Assembly (NCBI GenBank): GCA_905221605.1
Contig: CAJNDS010002848.1
Coordinates: forward strand, 124,001-188,000
From: Symbiodinium natans
Lineage: Eukaryota > Sar > Dinophyceae > Suessiales > Symbiodiniaceae
Direction: 5' to 3'
Length of the DNA stretch: 64,000 nucleotides
The notes under the pieces are model-generated. The model was not told where the DNA came from, did not search any database, and worked only from the letters and a program-made list of their open reading frames with translations. The position numbers and the translations under genes are program-made. Of this stretch, positions 46,734 to 59,330 are shown in pieces (positions within the stretch are counted from its first letter, which is position 1; each line of letters opens with the position of its first letter).

Positions 46734-48415
46734 CTCACGGATGACTCAGGGTGTGGCTGCCGTATTGGGAACGAGTTGCCTGTTCTTGCACGATGCAGCT
46801 CCGCAAACGTGGTAAACGTGTAGGAACACGTAACCAAGCTCCCGAATGCCAGGACCCCGAGCAAACCCAGCCCTGTATAGACCTTCGTAGAGCAGCCCTG
46901 AGAATGCCCCCCGTATCCCTGAGAAAGGGCGGTTCAGGGTGTTACGAGTGCCAGGCTCCCAGTGAGCGTTCCGTGGAGGAGCCGAAGGCTGCTGGGTTTG
47001 CCCGGGAAAAATGTCTTTATGAGTCTTATTTGAGCAGGGCTTACTTGAGGGGTCAGTGACCCCGATTTCTCTGAGGGCTGGAACCTCCGAACCGGCAAGT
47101 TTGGGTGGCAGAAGCAGGGGTTCGGATGCAGGCCTGATGATGTGTTTGGCTTTGTTTCGTGATCAGGGGCGGGCATGAAACAGGGGGGTGGGGGCGGGAA
47201 GGGGTGACTTGATGCAGGCTTCAAGGTGTGGTCCGACTTCTTGAATCCTGTCCTAAACTCTTTGTGAAGCCTAGCCGGACCTAGACCTTGGCACAGATTG
47301 CGGATCACATGCTTGAGGTTCAGTTTGAAGATGCCTCCCCTACGTCTCAAGAAAGGCACTCGCAGCAAAGGCGTGATCATGTTCGATGAGGAACCAGCGT
47401 TCATGTATAACAAGGTCGAGCCGTTGTAGTTCAGAGCGGATATGGGCTCTAATAGGCGATGTCTCAAGCCTCCCATGAAGGCTTCTAAAGCCTGCACCTC
47501 ACCCGACATCCGCTGCGAGACAGGAGCCAACCCAGCAGCAAGCTCCAGCGCACGCCAGCAACCGAGCGCTCTTGTTGGGATAGGGGAGTTCGTGTCGAGT
47601 TGAAGAGTCTAGGACCCTTCCTACGTCTGATGTGATGTGGTGGGACTGAGTGTTGGCCGCAGTGTCCAGTCAAGGATGTAGGGGAAGCGGGCGGTTTGTG
47701 GATGCTGGGAACAGGGGATTCGCGGACCTTGTGATTTTCGGGCCTCGGGCGCGAGAGTGGCGCGAGCCTCCGGAGTTTCTGGGGCGCTTAGACATGCAGA
47801 CTCAGACAGGAAGCTCCATAAAGAGTTCCCGCACGCCACGTTCGCCCAACATGCGACATTTATCCTTAGAAAAGCCTGTGTCGAGCAGCCCGGATCGCCC
47901 CTCCCCCTCTCCCCCTGCCCTTCAGCACCACCTTCACATCATGCCAACAGCCCGAAGGCCCCCAAGAAAAGCCCGGAACTCTCCTGGAACGCCAGGTGAG
48001 GGCGCAGAGCCGAGAGAAGGTTCAGAGCCAGGCCAAGGGCTTGGTGCCGGGGGGGGGGAGTTTGATGGGCGTTTAGGTAGGCAGTCGGCGGAGTTTTCTC
48101 TAATGAACATGTCGATTTTTTAGGAGGCTTCACATTGGCTTTAGATCTCAAAGTGGCTTAGGGCAGCCCCGGCGGATCGTTTAGCCTTGGGAGCTCTCAC
48201 GATACACCCGACAATTCTCCACCCCCAACTCCGGAAACCCGAAGCCCCAAAGTTCAGCCCCCAAGCCCCCATCCCGTCTGACAGGATCCGGCACCCGGGA
48301 GCCGGAGACTTGGAAGCAGGCTTAGAGGCTTACATGAAGGCGGACACAACTGGCTTCTGCACATCTCGGACCGCGGAATGCGGGCGTGCCCCCCCCAAAC
48401 TTCGCATCCCTTTGT
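46734..48415. other. Unassigned stretch
   Basis: Holds a 198-codon minus-strand open frame (46934-47530) and a 157-codon + frame (47650-48123); neither has a recognisable motif and both overlap other open frames. Confidence 0.3.
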
Positions 48416-48419
48416 GCAG

Positions 48420-48988
48420 TTCGTCTGGGCTGCCAAGTCTTGCATTGAACTTCTTGAACACAAAGCCGCGCTGCAAAAGCCAGACGTCCAAGACTTTGTG
48501 CTTAGATGCAAGCATGCAGCAGACCTCACCTCGACCTGAAGCCCACAAGCGCATGTATTTCAGATGCTTTAGACGCCCCATCCCCTGTAAATCCCAGCGT
48601 GTTGGGATCTTTGGGTTGGGGTGGATAGGGGCATGCGGCTGATGCGCAGAGGTTTCCTCTCGGAGGACGGCTCGGCGGATGAAAGGCCCGGCCTCTGGGC
48701 GGAAGTTGTTGTTTTCCCCCTCCCCCCTCCCAGAACAGCGCAGAAGACATGGGGGTTTCCGAAATTAGGGGTACCTTCTGTCGGTCCTTATGATTTGGGA
48801 ATCTTACTATTTGAGGATTTATATAATGGGTCCCTTATTGACGTAAAGCCCCGTATTGTGTATCACTTGGACACCCCCTTCAAGCCAGGCTGAAGGAAGA
48901 GCCCAAGGAGGAGCTACTCGCAGCAGTCGCGGCCAAGCCGCCAAGGAAGGCCCAGCCTCAGAAGGCGGGACATCTGTTGAGCGTGTAG
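48420..48988 (+). CDS. Candidate three-exon gene 3' end, unrecognised
   Basis: Exon 48420-48536 (acceptor TTGTGCAG) reads FVWAAKSCIELLEHKAALQK, PDVQDFVLRCKHAADLTST. With a GA donor it joins in phase to 48652-48704 (acceptor GCAGAG, GT donor): FLSEDGSADERPGLWAE. Exon 48889-48988 (acceptor AGCCAG) reads LKEEPKEELLAAVAAKPPRK and ends in a TAG at 48986. The last junction is not in phase with a visible donor, so an exon may be missing. No family recognised; the first exon is predicted helical. Confidence 0.45.
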
Positions 48989-49096
48989 CTACACTACATT
49001 ACACTACGCTCCATCCCCAAATCATTCGTGACACCTAATGATCTATGACCTATAACCACAACAATGTATGTGATGGGGATTTTTGAAGTCCAGGTA

Positions 49097-49119
49097 GTGT
49101 GTGTGTGTGTGTGTGTGTG
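49097..49119. repeat. (GT)n microsatellite
   Basis: About eleven GT units. Confidence 0.9.
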
Positions 49120-49471
49120 CAAGGTATGTCAATCTCAAGAGACTTGTTGACCGACCCGGGGGGTGGGAATTGAGATTTGGGAGCTCAATGTCTTGACAGT
49201 TTTGAAATGTCGAGGTTTGGAGGCTTGTAGTTTCGGCAACTGAGCTTCTAGACCTGAAGCGCTCTTCATCGTCCAAAGCCCATCCACATTAAGCCCTTGG
49301 AGCCACCTCCAGGCCGACAGAAGCAATGCAAACTCCGCCAGCACGGTGCTCGGAGTACTTCTGGCCGCTGCGCCAAACGCTGGTTCGTTGCGGTGCCAGT
49401 CAGCCCTAAGCATTCCTAAGCCCGATGAAGCCTGCAAGCGCCACAGGCCCCATAAGCCCTCCATGCCCCAG

Positions 49472-49555
49472 GTTTTCTCTCGGACGACGAGAGCACGACG
49501 GAAGCGCGGGGCCTCCCAGAATCGCCGGCATGGGACAATGAAGTGAAACTACAGG
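49472..49555 (+). CDS. Candidate exon (LSDDESTTEARGLPES)
   Basis: Acceptor CCCCAG, then FLSDDESTTEARGLPESPAW and DNEVKLQG. Protein-like; unassigned. Confidence 0.35.
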
Positions 49556-49559
49556 GTTG

Positions 49560-52500
49560 TAAAGTATGAAAGTTAGGAGTTTGGGAGGGTTTAGGGTTCA
49601 GCGGAACAAATCTACACACCTTTAACAAAAAGCATCCCAAAACACACATTTTTGGACCTGCAAGCGACGGATCAGAGGAGCTGCGCAGGCACCCTGAAGC
49701 TTCCCCAACTCGAGACGAAAATGGGGGGAGGAGAGAAGAGACAAAGCTCAACAAAAACGGAGAAAGCGCACCCTGAAGGCCCGCACCTCCTGCACCGGTT
49801 GCCAGTCGTGTACTGAAGCCGGCCAAAGGACCTGTTCGGAAGAGAATGTGACTTCGGTGTTCAGATTGCTGGGCGTTAATGTCAACCGTCTTATGCTGTC
49901 ATGGTGCACCATTTGATTTGGCCACCTGCCCTGCACAAGGACGGGTCGGATGCGCCAGCGGTCTTGTGCCGCATTCAACAGCCTCATGCGTTCAAGATTT
50001 AAAGAGGGTTGAACAATGTTGAACATCGCTCATATACCCATGTCATTCGATATCAGTGCCAAGGAGACCGCTCGCGCCATCCAATTGGCGCTTTGTCAGA
50101 AGGATGGTTCCTGAATATGCTTGGCCCCCACACGTGATGGAACACTCGTATCCCAACATCCTTCTCGGAACCCTCCCTTTGATGAAGCGTCAATCTTCTA
50201 GTTTTGAACATGCCTGGGGCTGACAAAATGTCACCACCTGGGTCACCTGGAGTGAGCGGCGCCTGCGAAGGACAAGAAAGCTCAGTGACTCAGGGAAGAG
50301 TAGCCTGAATACAACACGGGGTCTGCCATTTTGGATGCCTTGATGCTCTGAAGATATTTTCTTGCCTTGCAGGTTTTGTTTGGTAACTCCAAGAACCTTA
50401 GAAAACCGAAACCTCGAACCCCGCCCTCGACGCTTTCTCCACTTCGTGCCAGACGATGGTTCCTTCGGGCGGCCACTCCAGTGCCAATGCCTGAGACGTC
50501 TGCATCTGGACTCTTCGATTTGGGGCTCAGTTATTGCCCAGCCGTCAAATGGCTTCCTTCCCCAAATTGAGCGGCCTGTCGTGCGAAGGTCTGTGGCCAG
50601 GGCTGTGACGCCACGCCGCTGCCCGCGCCGGTTCCCAGCCAAGGCATCTGTTTTTTTTGGGGGCTTCGGGTTTCGAGTTTCAGGTCTGAAGTCCGGGGTT
50701 TAAGCCCATCCTCGGCTAAAGATTTTAGAGCTCGTGTTCAAGTTCAAGTGTCTACCGGGTCAATCCCAGTCCTTTGGTGGTTTGGCGAATGACCCTGAAA
50801 GACATGTACTTGCGGCCTTCAAGCGGCCAAGCAAGGGTTGGTGGTTTGCAGGTTTTCACACGTGGTCCATGAGCACAAGGAAGCATCATAAACCATCATG
50901 AGCCTTTCAGTACCCACAAGTACATACGGGTGACTTTGCCGATAAAGCAGATGTGATTTCGATGCATCTGCGCTCACAGTCCTTGCTGCAAGTTGTTGGT
51001 TTCCTGTAGAACCGGGCACTTCGGCGAACGTGGTTCCGCGGGCTTTGGCAAGCACTGCGTCGCCCGGACATGCAGGGACATGGCTGGTGCACACACAGAG
51101 GCTCTCGGTCCCTGGCTTCAGCGGCGCAGGTCCAGGGCTTGCGGCGCATCGTTGCCGAGTCATCCCTAAGCGACGGGTGGGAGCCACTTTGTTCTGGAAA
51201 TGAACGCCTGCAACAAAACAACGCGCTGATGAGTTGTCCGGACTTTCTCAAGAGCCGTCTTGTATGCCCACGAGATCGCTTTGCCCCCTCCCCGAACCCG
51301 CCCCGAGTCAACCCAAGCCCGGGCCCATGCCCCAACCGCCCGAGCCTGGACCCTCCGCCCGGAGCAGGCCTCTGTTCAAACCCGCCTAAACCTTGTTAAG
51401 TGCCGAATTCTTGATATTAATGCCCAAGCTCGGAAAGCCCCAAACCCTACACACTACATACCTAGCGCTTTGTCCCAAACCCTTCTCCGAAACCTACACC
51501 CTGAGACCCTCTAGCAACTCTAGCGCTTTGCGGCGCTAGCGCAGTACGGGCGCTCCCTTAAACCCGCAGCCCAAAGAACCAAACCCAAGACGCCAAACCC
51601 TAAATCCTTCCCGAAACCAAGCGCTAGCGCCGCACGGGCGCTTCCCTAAACCCCCAAAGTCTAAACCCAAGACTCCAAACCCTTTGAACCCTCCAAAACC
51701 CTTCCAAGACCCTCAAAGCATCTAAACCCACGACTCAATCCCTGAAGCCGCGCTCCTCATTCTAAGTTTAAGACTTTTTTTCGGACTCCTGAACCCTAAG
51801 CGCTAAGCCTGACCCACGCCCTAATCTCACCCGAGCACCCGGGCGAGATCCTGACATTGAAACAGCTCACCTAGCCGGAAAGAGTTGAGTCCGTCAACAC
51901 CGTCGACCCCGTAAGATATCCCGAGACCCTCTCCTGAAAGGCGTCACCGAAGCACGCATCGCCGTGCTCACTGCTCGGCCCCGAGGGCTGGAAGGTCCGT
52001 CTTCGCATTTAAAAAGTTTAAAGCTTTTAACAGGGGTGCCACGAGTGCCGTGTGCCCATCGGTGCTTGTGTGTAAGTTGTTTGGGATCGTGACAAGAAGC
52101 CCCGCTCTGCAGCTGTGGTGCCCTTAGGCATCCGACAGGGCCACCCAGGGCATCTATGAGGACAAGTGGTGGACTTACAGCTTTTGGGTTTAGGGCTTCC
52201 GGCATGTTGTGGTTGAGGAGTTTCGGAGTTAGGTTCGGGGTGGTCTCGCCGTAGATGCTTAAGACACAAGGGCTTGCTTCAGGAAGCCCGGGGCATGATG
52301 GCACCCAAACCTACCTTAAGGCCCCCAGAGCCAGGGTAACTTTCCACACTGCAAGAACGCTTCCAAAACTTGAAGTTGAGGTCGGGCCCGGCAGTGGTGG
52401 AAGCGGCCACGGGCCCAATGGGAGGGGGGGGGGGGGTTTGGTTTGGGGGTGCCGGGGTTCACGGGTTTTTGAACCACTTTGAAACCTCTGGCGAACAGTG

Positions 52501-53036
52501 TGGACAAGCCTGAAGCCAGTTCGGGCCGGGCCTTCAGGGTGGCAGCACGGCAAGGTACGCAGTGCATGGTCTTTGGCTTCTTGGTGAAGCATCTTACCTT
52601 GCCCCAAATTTACAGTCTTACCTCACGTAGCTTGTGCCCACGCCAAAACCATCCCAAGCCCCAAGCCCCAAGAAAGGAATGGAACCACAGACCTTCTTGA
52701 TCCTTCTTGGCCGTGCGAGGTCAATCTCTTCGCTGAGCGCAGCGGCGTGCTGCAGCCCAGGCAGAAGGGGGTCTGTCAGTCCACTCAGTCATCCCACAGT
52801 CCAGATGGAGCCCTCAACCCCCTGAATTCTGCAAACTGTGATGCGGCTTGAATCTTCTGCTTCTAGCAATGATTCGCCTGGGGAGATTTACCCCACTGCC
52901 CTACGTCCGGAATCCTTCATCTGCAGAGCTTTGCAGAGCTTCGGGCCTAAATCCCTGGCAATGCGGGTGTTCTTGAGCGCTAGAACCGTGACTCTAAACC
53001 CTGTCCACCTCACGCCCAAGTGCCCAAGTGCCTTGT
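49560..53036. other. Long unassigned stretch, intronic-looking
   Basis: No recognised exon. 51400-51800 is dense in AAACCCTA-like motifs and contains two copies of an AGCGCTAGCGC/ACGGGCGCT element at about 51528-51560 and 51619-51650. Open frames on both strands at 50190-50640 and 50819-51335 have no motif. Confidence 0.4.
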
Positions 53037-53040
53037 GCAG

Positions 53041-53175
53041 TTTTGTGGAGCAGAAGATTGTGCCAGACAACGAGGATACCATCTTTCAGCACAGACCTCG
53101 GTGACCCAGTCCGCGATGTGCTTGCGCAGCTCGAGATGATGACTTCACTGGGGAAGCTGGGGCACTCCGAAGTTT
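53041..53175 (+). CDS. Candidate exon(s), frame ambiguous
   Basis: 53041-53100 (acceptor TTGTGCAG, donor GTGACC) reads FVEQKIVPDNEDTIFQHRPR. An overlapping frame from about 53090 reads TDLGDPVRDVLAQLEMMTSL and runs to a stop near 53175. The KIVPDNEDTI string is reminiscent of the loop that precedes TTGGTG in MogA-type proteins, but the TTGGTG exon lies 10.8 kb downstream with many other exon candidates between. Confidence 0.35.
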
Positions 53176-53668
53176 GAGGTCATAGCTACCCATGAGCTTT
53201 ACAAGTAACCTGAGGAGCGCCCTAAGACCATCCCAAGACCACCCACTGGGCATGACACCCGTCCCAAACCAACCCAAGACCTTGAAAGGAAAAACGTCCG
53301 ACCTGGGCAAGCCGTATGGACTCGAACGGTCGGCGTCCGTTGATCCCAAGAAGACTGTGGAAAGATCGCCTGAAACCCTATCATCTATAAACCCTGTGTG
53401 TGCGTCACACCCTACGCACCTCCTAAACCCAAGAAAGCTTCAAACCTCGGATCCCGAAGTCCCCAAAGCCCTCTGAGCCCTCTGAGCCTTTCAAACCCGT
53501 TCTTGTCCAAAAGCCATGGCCACGGGCTCCCGGGCCTGGAGGCCTCGACCGCCAGGAGCCCAAGCTTCTTTGCCGGGAGGGGAGGGTTGTTGGGGTCTTG
53601 TGTAGGGGTGGCTTTGGGTTTGAGGCCACTGTTGCAAATGTCTCTCGTTCAGTGCATAGCGAAACTTC

Positions 53669-55315
53669 ATGAGTCAAAGTTCCAACCGACACGAGCTCGA
53701 GAAAACCGCCTTTGGCGGCGTGGGCCAGGTAAGTGCTAAACACTCTGGCCCCTTCTAGAAGTTGAAACACACCCTCAGTTGTACATAAGGGCTGTATTTG
53801 CTCGAACATGTTAGAGAAACTTTTCATTTTTCATCACATCTATTTGTGAGATCCGCTCTGGAAGTGGGAACTGGCCGGGGCGGGTAATTTGCCGGATGCT
53901 TTGCAGGATGCCCTAACCTCTCAGCCAGAACGAAGATTGGCTGTCCCGCGGCCGTGTCAAACTTGTCACACACACAATGGGACAGGTGAGACACGTGTGG
54001 TGAAGTGCACTCCTACCCCGTTCAGTTAGACGCAAAGCCAGCCAAAAAACTCCATAGCATTTTAGGTCACGTTGAGTTAACATTGAATTAGAGATTGCTA
54101 AAATGTTGTATACGGCCGGTGAGCAGTTGTCCTGCCAAATTGTCAAATGGGCTTTGGGGGGTTTGAGGGTTTGGAATGACCTTTAACACGTTCCACCTTG
54201 ATTAGTTGTGTTGTCTCTACTCAAGGGTTGTTCAAAGACCGGCTGGTTCACACAGTCCAATCCATGCCTTTGAAGGACCAAAGGTCCGAAACCCTCGCAC
54301 CGTGTGACTGTTCCGTTATTTGTTGCTCTTTACCCAATAATGCCTACAAGCCTTAAACCCTCTTTGGGAGTCAGGTCCGAGCGTCATCGCATGTGGCAGG
54401 TGCCTTCTTCCGGGGACCATCCTATTCTTGGGGTTCCCAGCTTGGAGGTTCCCATCGTTTTCCCCAAATGTGATCTACAACCCCAGAGACCAGCTTGCCC
54501 ATCTCCCTGAGCATTTCCGGGTCATTCCAAGAGGTTTCACTAGAAAGGCTACTGTACGGGGCCCCTTCATTTGTTGTTTTCAGAGCTTTGAGTTGATGCT
54601 ATTGGGGTTCAGGGCTAACTTAGAGCGTGGAGAAAATTGGTTGGCCATCCAAGTACTGCAGCTGTTCACAGCAATGAAAGGGGTGGACCCGCATGTCAAA
54701 CTAGCTCATCCTTTCCGACTGACGCCCGCTACCGCCTTCCTGTATCAGGCTGGCTTCGCCCGCCGGCGCTTGGAGCGACAGGTGGGAGTGGTTCGGTATT
54801 CCTGTTGTCTTCCAGGGTTAGGGTCTAGGAAGTTTAGGGCAAGTCATTGCGTTTCTTTTGGCTCTTACATCTTCAACAGAGTAGACATGTTTGAAGGTGC
54901 GGATATGGAGACTCAAAACCTTGGGTCCGTGAGGCCTGCCCAATCCTTGCAAAGCCTCTCACAGGCCTCACTTGCCCAGAATCCTATGCACCCCAAGCTC
55001 GAAGAAATCTAGCGGCGGCGACCTGCATCACAAACTCTGCCGAAAGACCGAAAGACTGCTTGGTCAAGTTTAGCATTGTACATACTACAATGAGCATGTT
55101 GTTTATCGCGGCAACAAACACTTTCCCAATCTTGGCCGGAGCTTTCTTAGTTTGCCCACCACCGTTGCTGTCAGTCCTTCAGGCTATTTAAGGCTTCAGG
55201 GCAGCACGTCAAACATCAAGAGGCAATCTCGAAGGTGATTGTCAAAATTGTCTTCGGCTGTTTGGGTGGACAGATCTCCTTATATTGTTGGTTTGCAGCA
55301 GCAGCTGCAAAACAG
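53669..55315 (+). CDS. Candidate gene 5' part with a membrane segment
   Basis: Three exon candidates all have phase 0/0 and GT-AG ends. 53669-53728 starts with ATG (MSQSSNRHELEKTAFGGVGQ) and ends at GTAAGT. 54662-54781 (acceptor CTGCAG, donor GTGGGA) reads LFTAMKGVDPHVKLAHPFRL, TPATAFLYQAGFARRRLERQ. 55223-55315 (acceptor AAGAG, donor GTATGC) reads AISKVIVKIVFGCLGGQISL, YCWFAAAAAKQ, with one predicted transmembrane helix. Whether they are one transcript is unproven; intermediate exons may exist (about 54585-54615). No family recognised. A candidate continuation is at about 55640-55715 and a terminal exon at about 55945-56073. Confidence 0.45.
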
Positions 55316-55944
55316 GTATGCGTTGTAACGTTTTTTTGGGGTACCTTTGCCAGAACGCCTGGCAGGGTTGTCTGATTTGCACATGTCTCCGGGCCGAGGC
55401 CCCATCGTCACGAAGATGTTTCATCGTTTAGAAACTTCTAACCTCTCAAAGATTTCTCAAAGTGCAGGCCAATAGAGCGAGTTCGAGACTCCGGTGCATG
55501 CGTGGGGCCGGGTTAAAGCCTGTCCCTACTTCCTCTGAACCCTAAGGCCTTGATTTACTGGACACATTTGGGAATTCATTATGTATCAAGTACCAGGACG
55601 CGTCAGGCAGGCGGGCGGGGGTGGTTCAGAGCAGTTGACTTCAGGGTCCGTAGGACGAAAGCATGCCAGGAGATGTCTCCCGTTGCGACGGAAGGGCAGA
55701 TGGTGGCTGCTGATTCAGGTGCTCTCAGAGTCTCCAGCGGGTCAGGGGGCCTCCTTGCATTGTAGCGACAAGTTTCATGTTCATTGCTGACAGGGCTTCT
55801 ACGCCCGTTGAGGTGTTCGGCGTCATAAGGCTTTGAGGATGCCGAATGAAGCCCTAGAAACAGTTTCCTCAAGCCCAAGAAGCTTCTTCAACCTCTCCTT
55901 CTCCTTGCGCTATCCCGTAGCATCTAAAGCCCTGATCCCTAGAG

Positions 55945-56073
55945 TCCCTAGAGCGCACGCCCAAAGAGGCCCCCCAGCTTCCCACATCGAGGTCACCCAT
56001 GCTGAGTACTTTGGGCATTCTCACTCAGATCATCTTGAAGGAGGAACCCTCGGTTCCTCCTGAGCCCCTTTAA
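55945..56073 (+). CDS. Candidate terminal exon (ends SVPPEPL)
   Basis: Reads LERTPKEAPQLPTSRSPMLS, TLGILTQIILKEEPSVPPEPL and TAA at 56071-56073. AG acceptors lie within CCTAGAGTCCCTAGAG just upstream. A second frame is also open. Confidence 0.35.
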   Translation, partial: SLERTPKEAPQLPTSRSPMLSTLGILTQIILKEEPSVPPEPL

Positions 56074-56691
56074 AGCAGAGCTAGCATTGAAGAGCCCCTG
56101 AGACCTACCCCGCAAGTGGGAGAAAGCCGTCTCAAACCTGGGCCTTAGAGGGATTAGATGGGATTCGTTGTGCTACGGAGGGTTGCGGGGAGTTTTCTTG
56201 AGGTGCAGACCACGGTTTCAGCGACAACTTCTTCGAGACATCGTGCCCGTGCTGTAATCTCAAGATCCGAGAAGCGCTGGGTTTGAGAGAGGCAAGGGGC
56301 CCCGAAGCACGTCGACGCACCAAAGTAGAAGACCTCCGAAGTGTGTTCAAGCACTCAGACATTCTCCAAACTGTATTGGGATAGAAGTGGCCTACTACCA
56401 CACTGTAGCCGACGAGCTGCGCATGACAACATCAACAACTGAACTTAACAACAACCCATGTACCGTACTGCAGCCCATGACGCTGGCCCGCGTTCTAAGC
56501 ATCCCTATATATACAGCACTCTTAGCTTTCAAACCTGAACCCTGAGCATTAGGCAACTAACCTTAGGCTACACTCATTCAGACCCTCTGAACCGCAAGTC
56601 GTCCCACACTCCCGTCTAAGCCACAACCGCAAACCGCGGTTCCGAAACGCCCTAAACCGCCCTAAGCCCCAAACCTCAAATGGCAACACAG

Positions 56692-57495
56692 GCTCCGCGC
56701 TTACGCCGAGCGCCAGCAAGCGCGCCTCTGGCCAGCGCTGCCGGCTGCCTCGAGTGCTCCGCTGCTTGAGAGGCGGGTAGGATTTTGGGGCTTACAGGGT
56801 CTTAGGATGTCTTAGGGGTTGAGGCTTGTGGGCAGAAGCTTGAGGGCGCTTTCAGTGCATCTTCCTTGAAGTGTAGGACGCGTATATCGCATCTTCGAAT
56901 CATGTAGGGAATTTTTGGGAGATCGGAGTTCTTCTTCCGCCATCTCGTCATGTAAGGGTTTAGGAGATTCAGGTGCCCCCCCCTTTTTTGATGCCTTGAA
57001 TTGCCCGAGTTCCACACTGAGCCCGAAACTTCAGATCCCAGGCTCTCAAACCTGGATCGTAACAAAAGCCATACAAAAGCCTATCAGAAAACCCTCTGAG
57101 ATCCCTTTTTAAAACTCTATAAAGTTCTGCAGCACATGAGGCGGGCAGGGCTTGCGGGCCGCGGCACCAGCATTGAGCCCAGGCCAGGGAGAGAAGGGAG
57201 GTGCGTTGAGGAGTTTTAGGGGGTCGAGGAAGTCGAGGGAGTCGAGGGAGTCGAGGGAGTCGAGGGGGTCTAGGATCTCAAGTGCCAAAACTTGATATGT
57301 ACTCGGCGCTCTCTGCCAATGACCCGCCTCTGTCTGCACAGCATGTTGTTTTGACAGCGGCACGCAGTCCAGGACGCCCAATCGACCTCCAAAGTGGGGG
57401 CAGCTTCATTCGCCGCCAAAGCACTCTGGGCGCCGCGCCAGCTGCATCCTAGACCCCGAACCCTGGAGCGCGTATAAACGAATAGCTGTTCTGTG
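56692..57495 (+). CDS. Candidate exons, basic protein, unrecognised
   Basis: 56692 to about 56772 (acceptor ACACAG) reads LRAYAERQQARLWPALPAAS. 57133 to about 57180 (acceptor TCTGCAG) reads HMRRAGLAGRGTSIEPR. With a GC donor this could join to about 57372 (acceptor GTCCAG), reading TPNRPPKWGQLHSPPKHSGR up to a TGA near 57493; an alternative frame gives PIDLQSGGSFIRRQSTLG and a TAG at 57450. The (GAGTCGAGG)n array at about 57226-57270 lies in the intron. Confidence 0.35.
57226..57272. repeat. GAGTCGAGG 9-mer array
   Basis: Five near-identical tandem units. Confidence 0.85.
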
Positions 57496-58271
57496 ATTTG
57501 CGACGTTTCGGATTGAGGAAGGGTGTTCCCTCAAAAAACCTCGAGAACAGCGCCTTGCAGACGGGTTCTGTTGGGAGGACATTGTGCAACACTACCGGTT
57601 GCAGGTACATAGCACGGAAAGGCCCTGAAAGTAGGAAAGCCGCTCCCAGGCCCTGTGGGTGGGATCCGCGGACGGGGCCGGGGTGGGGGGAGGGGGGTGG
57701 GGGTTGGAGGTGGCCAGGGTTGTTTAGGGGTTTGTGCCTCGCCGCCGGGCGATCCACAGAAAACCAATGTGTGCAGCGGGTACGTACCTCTACTACGAAC
57801 AAAGTTGTAGTTGGATCCAATTTCCTTACGGGGCAGGACTAGGGAAAGAAGATTCTCGACTCCCAATCACAGCGCTAGGTGAAGTTGCAAGTTGCTGGGT
57901 CCAGAACCATGACGGGCATCCTTACAACCTGCCAGCCACAAAACATTCAGAGCTGTTCAGCATGCAATGCATGCACACTTCAGACCCTAGCTCGGTTTCC
58001 CAGTTCGGACACATGCAATCCCTTGTTCTCGGTTCAATGGTCTTTTAAAGGGAGCCTGTGCCTCCCACGGAGGAGAAACGCTCACCACTGGGGTTTCTAG
58101 CTGCTAAGCGCTTTAGGCCCCCAATCGGCAACCGCTGCCAACTCGTGCAACTCCAAGGCAGACGCATTGCAGAAGCTCGCTGGCAGGTTCAGGACCACAT
58201 CGGCCTAGACTGTCTCATCCTACCTCTACTGCGTGCCTCGAAAATAGCCAAGGTTAGGGGTTGTACCCTTG

Positions 58272-58277
<6 letters not shown>

Positions 58278-58302
<25 letters not shown>

Positions 58303-58304
58303 GA
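58278..58304. repeat. Poly-G tract
   Basis: About 25 consecutive G on +, able to form G-quadruplex; the longest homopolymer in the window. Confidence 0.9.
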
Positions 58305-58555
58305 GGTAAGCTCCCTTATTAGGAGCCACAATTAAGCACAGAAGGGCTTTGTCACTTAAGCAGCTTACTTGGGAACGTAGAAGCCGCTGAAGCCTGTGTA
58401 TTGCAGTATTAGTACAGTATGGGTCCGAAACCCAGCACCAAGCACCAAGATTTCGGGGCTTTCGGGCTTGACGCAATGCGTAGGCTGGTCTTGGCTCTCT
58501 GCGAAATCGTGATTAGCTGAGAAACTAAAACTCTCAATTCCAAGCTCCCCTTCAG

Positions 58556-58666
58556 GAAGAGGATGCCTGTCGCCGCTGGTCACCCCGCTCTGATGAAGAG
58601 GCAGCTCTTATGTGGGGCACTTTGCACCTGCCGGTTTCAAAGCTGGGGCTCAGCACGTTGGCTTGA
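58556..58666 (+). CDS. Candidate terminal exon (EEDACRRWSPRSDEEA)
   Basis: Acceptor CCCTTCAG, then EEDACRRWSPRSDEEAALMW, GTLHLPVSKLGLSTLA and TGA at 58664-58666. Protein-like; family unknown. Confidence 0.4.
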   Translation, partial: EEDACRRWSPRSDEEAALMWGTLHLPVSKLGLSTLA

Positions 58667-59330
58667 CTGAGGTCGGGAGTTTCCGGTGTTGAGAATTAAG
58701 GAGATACAGTACCGAACGGTTAGACGCATCCTGAACAAGTCCGCTTTCTTGCTGTGTTCTGAGATTCTTGAACACAGGCACGCCCCTGCACCCTAGAGCC
58801 CAACATTGCAGACTCCAAAACCCACAGCTGTGCAAACCCCTAACCCTCCTGTAACAAGCCGAAGCCTGTGCGTTGTGGCCCCAAACTCCCGAGTAACAAA
58901 TGATGATAGGACTGGGCCGGCCCAGTCCCGAACTTCCGCAGACGGGAGTTGAAGTTCTCCAAGATCCCGAACCTAAGAATTGCCCAACTCAGCAAGGGCC
59001 GATATGGCCGATCGCCACCGGCAGGCGACCTGCCAGCGATTGTATTCAGTAGGTGCTTTGGGGCGTAAAGTGTTAGCTTCCAGAGTCTATGGTGTGTTTT
59101 CAAGCTATGTTGTCGGGCTCGCCGTTGCAACAGCAACTTGCCGCTTTCTCAAGTCTCGTCCTTGGACATGAGAGGGCCTGTTGAGTTTCTTTGTTCCCAT
59201 CCCCTCCTCGTAAGCTTAGAGCTCCTCTTTGTTCAGAACTGTGGATTGCGATTACCGGGCTGGTGGAGCAGGTCCTTTGCAGGGCTTCAACCATAAGCTT
59301 TGCAGACGTAGAAATCCTGCAGCAGAAGAG

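Noticed and set aside
46934-47530. 198-codon minus-strand frame
   Set aside because: No recognisable motif, overlaps open + frames, and ends in a proline run from composition; GC-rich DNA leaves such frames open by chance.
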